DNA of 64,000 nucleotides from Cymodocea nodosa (taxonomy: Eukaryota; Streptophyta; Magnoliopsida; Alismatales; Cymodoceaceae), in assembly GCA_036874045.1 (NCBI GenBank), contig CM072335.1, positions 14,528,001 to 14,592,000 on the forward strand, given 5' to 3'. The notes below the pieces were generated by a model. The model was not told the origin of the DNA. It did no database searches and saw only the letters and a program-made list of their open reading frames with translations. Below are positions 55,868 through 64,000 of this stretch, piece after piece. Position 1 is the stretch's first letter; each line of letters opens with the position of its first letter. Both the position numbers and the translations under genes were made by a program.

Positions 55868-58700
55868 AAATGGAAAACAAGAAAGAATGTGGAAGATCTT
55901 ATTTTAGTTGGAGTGTTCAAGTGGATGAGATGATATTAAGAAGGGTGTGTGATGCTATTAAGGAGGGTAATGGTAAAACTCCTAATGGAAAGATATGAGT
56001 TGATACTTAGTTGAAAGTAATCGACAATTATAATAAAGAAATAAGAGGTAACATCCAAAAGAAAAATATTGATAGTCGAATGAAAACTGTTAGGATCGGT
56101 AGACTCACCAGAAGGGGGGTGAATGGTGAAAGTGTGTAATTTTTAAGTTATTTTGATTGTTGAAACAAATGATTCAAATAGAAGTGAAATGAGATGAATT
56201 TAAACGAATGCAAAGCAGTAAAGAAAGATAACACACAGCAAGTTTAGGTGGTTCACCAACTTGGCTAGTCCACCCCCAAGATTCACTTGGGCTTCACTAA
56301 GTGTTTCAACACTTACACACTTGCTTTCAGGTTAAAGCAAGAATCAACAACACAGAAGTTTTCAAGTAAAAACTTTAGTAAACCAACCTCTAGAGTTTTC
56401 AGGTCAAAACTCAAACCAACAACTGAATGTAGCTTTCAGGTTGAAGCCACAAACCAACAGCTTGAATCTTTCAATCAGAGTTTGGCGCACAGAGCTTTTT
56501 TTTTCTACAATAAGTCTTTAGAGTATACTTCACTGTTTGCAGACTTGAGTGAATTTGAAATTAGGGTGTAGCTCACTGTATGAATTATTTCTATTGTGTG
56601 TATCTTCTTCTCTTAAACTCCTCATATTATATGCTAAAGGCATAACGATCATATTTTTCTTTCAACGGATGTATTCTGTTGTACTTACTAAATAATCAGA
56701 CTTAAATATGGTAAGTTATCGTTCTGTCTGATATTTAGTAAATAACCTTCCGAAAATCTCAGGCTTTCAGATGGTTATAAAAATAACTTACCGAAAAACA
56801 TCCATAACTTGCCGATTCATCACTCATGTTCTGTTCTCTAAGTCACGTGAGGATTTTAAGTTGCTCACATGTAAAGTTGAATGTTCAGAGTCTTGTATTT
56901 AACTTACCAAAAGAGCTCCTAATTTTCGGATAGTTAACTACTGTAACTTACCGAACTTTCATTTAAGCCTCTGATAGCTGTTCCTTCAAAACTACACGTG
57001 CATAAAAACATAACTTAAGTTTCGGATAGTTAAGCCATAACTCACCGAAATTCTCTTGAGATTTCAGATAGTTATCTTTCTAACTCTCCGAAAAACCCAT
57101 CTGAACATCTGTCTAGAATTCTGCACGTGGCAATTTCAATAACTTAAGTTTCGGATAGTTAAACTGTAACTTACCGAAACTCTCTTTGAAATTTTGGATA
57201 GTTAACTAACTCTCCGATTTTTCTCTTTTAATCTTTCAACTGCCGGCATCTCCATTTTGCGCGTGTGTAATAAAATGACTTAAGTTCTGGAAAGTTATGC
57301 CTGTAACTTACTGAAAAACTCGAATAGTTATCTAACTCTCCGAAAAGAAAACTCGGATAGTTATCTAACTCTCTGATAAGTCCTTTAAGCTTCCGTTCTA
57401 TATTTCTACACGTGATTTATTGAATGACTTAAGTTTCGGATAGTTAGCCTTTCTAACTTTCCGATTTTCCTTTTTCTTTCGGATAATTAACTCCATAACT
57501 CTCTGATCATTCAACCAACTTAACTGTCTGATATAATAACTCTCCAAAGGCTTTGTAAAATTCAGATAGTTATTCTTCTAACTGTCTAATAGTTTTGCTG
57601 CTGTTTTATTCTTCGAATGCTTGAACCTGTAACTGTCCGATTTTACTGTAACTTGAAAGTATTATCATCTGGAGCCTTCTCAATCTGTTCGTCTACTTGG
57701 AAATTGTTCTAACAGCCTTCTGAACTAAAGCAGTGCAGACTTAACTGAAATACAATATGTTTCCTCACATAGGTTTTGCATTATCAAAATACTCGGATTC
57801 TAACAAAAACATTGTGACAAATGTACAAGATTTATATCAAGATTGGTGCACAAAGTGGTTGGAGATGTAACTACATTCATGGACATATTAGTATCGCAAA
57901 AGAAATTTGGGATGAATTTGTTATGGTTAGTTGAATTTTTTCAAATTTAAATTTAACATTTGATTAGCTTATAATTTGTACTAATATTTTTCTTTCCTAA
58001 TAGATTCATCCAAAGTGTGCATAGTACAAGGGTAAAGCATATCCCATATATGACCAGCTTCAAATAACATTCAAACGAAATCTTGTAATAGGATCGACTA
58101 AAATGAGTATAACAAATCTGAGAGCAACTGTGAACTTGAATGAAGATACAAACGACCTTGATAATGTACCTCTTACACAAAATGCTATGGAATTTGAAGC
58201 TGAAACTCAAGATCCTTTTCCTACTCAAGCTCCTTCTCCTAGTTTAAATGATGTAGACTCATGTAGGAAAGGAAAACGTCCACGTCCACATGCTAAATCC
58301 AACAACTTATGGCAACTACAATGAGCAATGTTAGTGTATCACTTATGAATTATTTTAGTAAGGATATAGAAGAAAATACGAGGAAAACGGTATACACAGA
58401 GCGTGTCATACAACTACAAGAGAACATGATATCAATCTAAAGGAAAAGATGGCATTTACAAAACGTATTGAAAAAAGAAAATTAACATACATAGAGAGGA
58501 AGATGGAATTGTTAGAGAAAAAAGATCATGAAGAAGATGACGTTCTCACTATTTTACTTTCACTTACAAATCTTATAAAAGAAGAGAAATACAAGGCAAT
58601 GCAATTATTGGAGATAAAATCAAAAAAGAATCAATTTAGGCATCTACCACTAAACATGAGAACTTCATGGTTGAAGTTTAATTTGAAATGATGTGCTTTT
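55868..58700 (+). pseudogene. Harbinger Myb/SANT-like gene, split by a solo LTR
   Basis: Starts 'MENKKECGRSYFSWSVQVDEMIL', a Myb/SANT-like (trihelix-type) DNA-binding domain as in the companion protein of PIF/Harbinger transposases. It continues 'AIKEGNGKTPNGKI', 'DNYNKEIRGNIQKKNIDSR', is interrupted by the solo LTR, and resumes 'NVQDLYQDWCTKWLEM'. A likely intron runs from about 57926 (GTTAG) to 58003 (CCTAATAG). The next exon reads 'IHPKCA.YKGKAYPIYD', then an acidic/proline region (58103-58324) and a charged C-terminus (58449-58691). Stops near 55998, 56010 and 57868 disable it. In the family it binds the transposon ends and assists the transposase. Confidence 0.8.
56088..57806 (-). mobile_element. 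solo copia LTR, 1719 bp, target duplication AAAAC
   Basis: TGTTAGGATCGG at the left, CGGATTCTAACA at the right, AAAAC at 56083-56087 and 57807-57811. It interrupts the Myb/SANT-like gene. Positions 56700-57660 carry a dense array of CGGATAGTTA and TAACTCTCCGAAA words, roughly twenty in all by eye. The shared ends with the SIRE-like LTRs imply the same superfamily; orientation inferred as minus. Confidence 0.93.
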
Positions 58701-58999
58701 TTTATTTAAAAATTTAACTTTTGTTGAACATGTTTGAATTTATTGAACTTGTGTTATCCTTTAAATGTTATGTAACATGGTGTAAACATTTTGTTGATGT
58801 ATGCATTGTTTTACATTATATGCTATTATTATGTTTTCTTTATTAAATCATAATTGGTATGATAGGTACAGATGTAGGGACTAGAATTTATGAAGACGTC
58901 TATGTCCATTATTAATGAAGACGAAGAATGAAGAAAAAAAGAAAAGTTATATTGGGAATATGACAATTTCTATGTGGAATTACTATAAATGGGATTCAA

Positions 59000-60330
59000 A
59001 CATTCACCACTCATATATACAGCATAGAAGGAGTAGAATATGTACAAAGATTGTTAGATCCATCATCACCATATCAAGCATACAACTATAGGTAAATTTA
59101 TCAAATGAGTCAAAATATTTTTTCACAATTTTGTGGATTATTAAGAAATATGAAAGTAATATCAGATAGTAGAAACATGAGTGTAGAGGAGAAACTTGCT
59201 ATTTTTTTAGTAACAGTTAGACAAAATCAAAGGTATGGAGTAACCAGAGAGCATTTTCATCTTTCAGCATGGACTGTCAGTACATATTTCAATGAAATGA
59301 TAAATGCTATATTAAAAATAGGTGATACACTTCTAGCTAAATATGAAGTTGCTACACACAATCGAATTCAAAATGATGTTAATATTTATCCATATTTCAA
59401 GGTACACACTTCAATCTTTATTTATATTTTGATATTTCATGTTATTCATTTATATATTAATTAAATTTGTTTTTGGTATGAGTAGGATTGTATAGGTGCT
59501 ATTAATGGTACACACATTAAAGCCATAATTTATGGAAAGGAGAATGCCTGATTTAGGAATAAGAAAGGTGAATTATCACAAAACGTATTGGCTACATGCA
59601 ATTTTGATATGGAATTTACCTATGTTCTTAGTGGGTGGGAAGGTTCAACTATTGATACTCGACTTCTTCAAGATGCGACAACTCAATGCAATGGTTTGCA
59701 AGTGCCACGAGGTATACAACTTATGATCTACCTTTATGTCACCTATCAATCAAAATTGAATTTATTTCAAATGATGTTCAAATACATGTAAGTAAATTTT
59801 ACTTAGTTGATGCTGGATTTCCAAATAGGCCTAAGTTTATATGTCCATTTCGAGGTGTTCGATATCACTTATCAGAATATGAAGGAAATCGACAATCAAC
59901 AAATATAGTGGAAAACTTTAACTATAGACATTCATAGTTAAGAGCAGTAATTGAACATACATTTGGAGTAGTCAAACATCATTTTGCAATATTACGAGGA
60001 TATATGTCATTTCCTTTCACAACTCAAGCAAAAATAGTGTTAGCATGTTTTTTAATTCACAACTTCATTCATAAAGTAGATAAAATAGACTTATGTCAAG
60101 ATCTTGAAGATGAAGTACAATAAGATAAATGTGATATATAAGTTGAAGACTCTACAAATGTAGAAGGACAATATGAAATAGTTAACACTATTGGGAACAA
60201 AACACAAGAGCAAAGAAAAGAAATTGTAGATAAATTTCATGAAAATATTATGTATGCAATGTAGAATGGTCGTGAATGAGAATAGTATAATGAGTAGATT
60301 TTTTGTAATATACCTTTTTTTGATCATTAC
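59000..60330 (+). pseudogene. PIF/Harbinger DDE transposase
   Basis: Reads 'HIYSIEGVEYVQRLLDPSS', then an open piece (59105-59464) with 'MSVEEKLAIFLVTVRQNQRYGVTREHF', quoted in part as its helical N-terminal region. An intron is likely at 59400-59486 (GTACAC...GAGTAG), after which 'DCIGAINGTHIKA' carries Asn where the first catalytic Asp normally stands (GAIDGTH). 'STIDTRLLQDA' keeps the second Asp, and 'NGLQVPRG' follows. About 80 bp that may be a second intron come before 'KFYLVDAGFPNRPKFICPFRG'. 'AVIEHTFGVVKHHFAILRG' keeps the Glu. Stops near 59540 and 59937 also disable it. Confidence 0.88.
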
Positions 60331-60756
60331 GAGGAATATAAAATTTATAATTAACCTTTTGTTGTTTTAAACATGTAATATAACTAAAAAGTTTTCAATT
60401 TCTGTAATTTTTTATTTACTTTATATAATGATATACTTAATTAATTGATAAATGATATATAAACATTTAATTTAATAATATGTTCATTTATTAATGTAAA
60501 TAATTTATTCCTTGATTAATTACATTTTCACTAATTACTTTAATTCGTTACTTAACTTTATTAAAAATCAATTCTGTTCAATTCCCTCTAATTCTATCAT
60601 GTGCATAAACACCTAAATTTTAATTTCTATAAAATTCCTAAATGTGCACAAACACCTAGATTTTGAATTCTTTACATCAAATTCTGTAGAATTCAAGTTC
60701 TGTTAGAATTCAAATTCTACGGAATTCAAATTCCAATTGCACAAACAGAGAGTTTA

Positions 60757-61099
60757 AGTCACCATGCATATTTAGACACTTAGAGACATAAGTCTCCAAA
60801 CTTCTTCTATCGAGTTAATGAGTATCTTTGAATGGTTAACCTCTTAGTTATTCAAGCTTCAATACTAACTCTCCATCTACACATGACTAGTCTACTATCC
60901 TCTCTAGACCTTTTGTATTTGCAAGACTAGTGACTTAGCCAAACTATTTAAATCGCTTGAGCCCTTTTTCTCAGTTATTCTTCATAACCTATTGAAATTG
61001 TCCTCACCTCTAACATCTTCCCATATTTTCAAGTAATATGTTCATTAGATTATATTGTATATTCTAATTCATTAATAGTATTTTTTATGAAATTTTTAT
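60757..61099. other. sequence flanking the Harbinger insertion
   Basis: With 54535-54655 and 44890-44998 this forms the stretch that existed before the gypsy G and Harbinger insertions. It repeats words such as AGACACTTAGAGAC and ACTTAGAACTTAAG. No gene is visible. Confidence 0.5.
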
Positions 61100-61850
61100 T
61101 ATTTAATTTTTTCTAATTTGAATTGCATTAACGCTATCAATGGTACACATGTCAACGTCACAATTTTGGAGAAGAAAATGCTAGGTTCAAAAGTAAAAAG
61201 GAGAATTGATGCAAAATGTCTTGGCAACTTGTAATTTGATATGGAAATCACTTATATTATTATATAATGGAAATAATCAACTACAAATGCTTGAATATTA
61301 TAGGATATTACTTCTCCATCACATCTACTTAAAGTCTCACCTAGTATAACATTACTTTTGATGTCATTGTATTTATAATTTAATATTGAATTGTACTAAG
61401 TACTAAATATTGGAAAAATTATGTAAGTTTTATTTAGTAGATGTAGGTTTTTCAAATTGCTTAGAATTTATTTCTCTATTACAGAGTGTTAGTTATTATT
61501 TATCAAAATATGATCACAATCAAGTTCCTAATAATGTAGTAGAGAATTTTAATTACAAATATTCATAATTAAAAAATGTAATAGAACATATATTTAGAAT
61601 AATTAAGCATAAATTTACCATTTTATAGGGATATATATCATTTTTGTTTGATACACAAGATTTTTTTAGCATATTTTTTTCTCTACAATTTTATTAGAAA
61701 AGTGGATTAAGAAAATTTACTTAAAGAACTTGCAAATGAATTAGTTGAAGTAAATGTTGATAATCTTCTTGAGGAATCTCCTATTATTGTTGAAGAAGAA
61801 AATATACATTACATTAGTAATTTAAGTGTAAAATAAAGGAAGAGAGTAAC
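61100..61850 (+). pseudogene. second PIF/Harbinger transposase remnant
   Basis: Badly decayed parallel of 59487-60130. 'NAINGTHVNVTI' matches 'GAINGTHIKAI', 'FDMEITYI' matches 'FDMEFTYV', and 'LRIYFSITEC..LFIKI' and 'CNRTYI.NN.A.IYHFIGIY' follow the order of the first copy. It shares the Asn in place of the first catalytic Asp, so this may be ancestral to both copies. No terminal repeats could be fixed; GCAACTACACAAACATC near 62092 may be a subterminal repeat of its right end. Confidence 0.6.
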
Positions 61851-64000
61851 TAATAATTGCATGAATAAATTATATATTCTATATGGGAAAAAAAATGTAG
61901 CATATAATATTTTTGTTAAAAATGACTTGTAATAAACCATACTTGTGATGTTAATTGTATATAAGTTATTTCACATGTTACATCTATATTTAATGAATTG
62001 TTAATATATACTATATTATTATTATTTTTCAATTTATTTTCCTAATTTATTATTTAATTTTTTTAAAATTATTAAATTTTCTATTATTTCTTGCAACTAC
62101 ACAAACATCTTATTTTTAGATTTCCTATCATTTCCTCTATTATACAAATAACACTATATTTTCTCTCATGTCTTATCATTTCTATTTTTTACTATTTTCA
62201 TTATTTACTATCATTTCATTTTCTAACAAAAAAATATATACAAACAAATTATATATATATATATATATAAACACACTCTCATGATTAATGAATGAGGATC
62301 GAGTATGGCGTATTTGCACATCCATACGTTTCTTCAAATCTAATTTGCTTAATCGATGGTTTAATTAGATGAAGCACTAACATTATCAACATGAGATTCT
62401 CATATATATGATAGATAATCTGATAATATATATTGAAACTAAAATATAGAAAACCATGAAATTACACGTAAAAAATTGTACAAATAAAACTATTTTAAAA
62501 CAGTTTTTAATTACCTCGTGATGGCATTTTGAGGTAAAATGCATGTACGAGAAATATTTTGTGTGCATGCATGTGTTTATATAGACATAGATATAGATAT
62601 AGATTGAGAGAAATTAAGATACACGCACGTTTGTATTTCATCTTCCTTGAAAATGCTATTTCGTGGCAAGATCATTCACAAACAAAATATTAGATCATTG
62701 ATCATGATCACAAAATAATTTCTTCAAATTAAGTACATAAAAAAAGAACTAGGAACGATCAAATATGATCACACATGAGAGTGTTTATCATGTATCTAAG
62801 AGAATATTGTTATTACAGCCTAGAGAAATATACACACAATTAATGAAATTTCTATCCTATGCTAATTTTTCAATCAGTACATCGACAAACGTCAATGGCC
62901 ACATGTCCAAGATTTGGTCTAATTATTTCTATCAATATGTTGAAACACACTCAATTTCTCCAATCAAGCATAAATTTGTATGTCGGCTTAAGGTCAGGAC
63001 GTATGCTCATTTTTGCATCAGTGCACTTTTTTAGTTATTTTGATTTTGATTTTTTAACCTAGGATATAAATGTGACACATGCCCAACCTAAATGACTTTT
63101 TCATTAGATCTTTATTGAGTTAATGAAAGGTACAATTACAACTTTTTGAATACAATATTTCAAATTTTGACCAACAGTTAACTCGATCTTTATTGAGTTG
63201 ATTTTAGTCAAATCTAGCCAATTTGCAATTTCATCGCTCCTCTTAATGATTAGGCCGGATTCACAAACAACTACAAAGCTTCACACACATTCAATAATTG
63301 TCATATAATCCATGAAAAATAAATTTAATTGATTATAGTAGTCCATTAATGGCATGAAAATAATATACCCATGATATTCTATAGTGTTGAGACATAATTG
63401 TCACATAAGTCATAACAATGGAATGTGTTAACGACATTTTGCCTCCTAGTTGCCTCTTCATTTTTTTTTCAACTTCTTTACCATTCCTTTTTAATTTGCA
63501 ATTGCATCTGTTCACTTCATGAAAATAATATACCCATGATATTCTATAGGATTGAGACATAATCGTCAAACAAGTAATAATAATGGCATATGGTTATAAT
63601 TGACAATTAAAAATCAAGTTACAATAATAATTAAATAAATTTGTGATTTCATTAATCATCAAAATAATCCTAAATCAACATCTAGAATATCAACAAAATT
63701 TGGATTTTATGAATCTTTTTGAATCAAGTGTTTACCACAATTTTTTGTATATCTGCGAAGGTTAATGTGGTAGACATAATAACAGCGAAACAAATTAACT
63801 AAAGCATCTAAAATTATAAAACTAAAACCGCTCAACCGAAAAAGTGAACTCAAAATAGCATATTCTATATATGGATTGATAGATAAATCGAGAGAGAAAG
63901 AGGGCGAGGGGAGCAAACGTTTCAACGAACGTCCGTCAGCATTGCCTTAAAAAATGATTATTGTGATTGAATATTATATGTCAATTATTGAAGTAATTAT
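61851..64000. other. AT-rich non-coding tail of the window
   Basis: No coding sequence I can support. A (TA)n tract lies at 62249-62270 and (ATAGAT)n at 62585-62606. Short open frames here lack homology cues or codon structure. A direct repeat at 63353-63590 is listed separately. Confidence 0.6.
63353..63590. repeat. 73-bp direct repeat, two copies 165 bp apart
   Basis: 63353-63425 and 63518-63590 share CATGAAAATAATATACCC, ATGATATTCTATAG and TTGAGACATAAT with a few differences. The 92 bp between them differ from both. It explains the repeated motif in the small minus-strand open frame here. Confidence 0.85.

Larger units (their letters stand above)
54659..60753 (+). mobile_element. PIF/Harbinger transposon, target duplication TTA
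   Basis: TTA at 54656-54658 and 60754-60756. Ends are inverted imperfect repeats: GGGGGTTTGTGCA on the left, and the complement of TGCACAAACAGAGAGT on the right. It encodes a Myb/SANT-like protein and a DDE transposase, the two-gene plan of PIF/Harbinger. Without the nested 1719-bp solo LTR and its 5-bp duplication it would be about 4.4 kb. Subterminal GAATTCAAATTC repeats lie at both ends. Confidence 0.88.

Noticed and set aside
63333..63569. 78-codon frame with a repeated peptide on the minus strand
   Set aside because: The repeat comes from the 73-bp direct repeat. There is no start context and no homology cue.
1..64000. An intact non-transposon host gene
   Set aside because: Every frame above about 90 codons was assigned to an element, an LTR or low-complexity sequence. 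The F-box genes are the only host-like proteins, and both sit inside gypsy elements.
1..64000. Integrated pararetrovirus (caulimovirid) as source of the gypsy-like RT
   Set aside because: The RT regions are tied to LTRs, a tRNA-Asp-type primer site, integrase and Athila-type Gag. No movement-protein-like region was seen.

Overview
The window is about 70% A+T by eye and looks like repeat-packed heterochromatin of a flowering plant. Almost everything recognisable is a plant transposable element: Athila-type Ty3/gypsy, SIRE-like and Tnt1-like Ty1/copia, and a PIF/Harbinger DNA transposon. I see no intact host gene, no rRNA or tRNA gene and no CRISPR. Species cannot be told from the sequence. All element genes are broken by stops, frameshifts or deletions.

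Layout. 1-8205: a minus-strand Athila-like gypsy element (gag, promoter module, env-position ORF, integrase, primer-binding site, LTR 6107-7905) abutting the tail of another LTR. 8213-11905: a second minus-strand gypsy piece (RT, protease, gag C-terminus, LTR fragment). 11985-16030: a plus-strand gypsy pol with a duplicated integrase. 16716-42771: one gypsy LTR opened by two insertions, a SIRE-like copia (16854-39440, near-match target duplication AGATC/TGATC) and a solo gypsy LTR (40621-42480, target duplication CCGAC). The SIRE-like copia holds a gypsy remnant (about 20766-27370), which holds a complete Tnt1-like copia (21003-26035, duplication ATAGC, two 311-bp LTRs). A 10-kb rearranged gypsy copy (29218-39300) sits in its 5' LTR. 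43308-44889: another gypsy LTR. 44999-54529: a rearranged plus-strand gypsy element with a perfect CTCTT duplication, whose 3' LTR carries a solo copia LTR (52640-53861, ATCTG). 54659-60753: a PIF/Harbinger transposon (TTA duplication) with Myb/SANT-like and DDE transposase genes, split by another solo copia LTR (56088-57806, AAAAC). 61100-61850: remains of a second Harbinger transposase. The rest is AT-rich sequence with small repeats.

How the parts fit. The dominant gypsy family has LTRs of about 1.8-1.9 kb starting TGTTTAGAATG, a tRNA-Asp-type primer-binding site, Athila-like gag-protease-RT-RNase H-integrase, an env-position ORF with a charged N-terminal half, and then an F-box/FBA gene of the kind that supplies substrate receptors for SCF ubiquitin ligases. 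Both F-box copies are 380 codons from a shared Met with no net frameshift. Upstream of the F-box lies a module with a TATA box and perfect 10-4-10 palindromes that also occur in the LTRs. Downstream lie a conserved foldable block and two polypurine tracts. This F-box-carrying retrotransposon with an apparent internal promoter is the most interesting system here.
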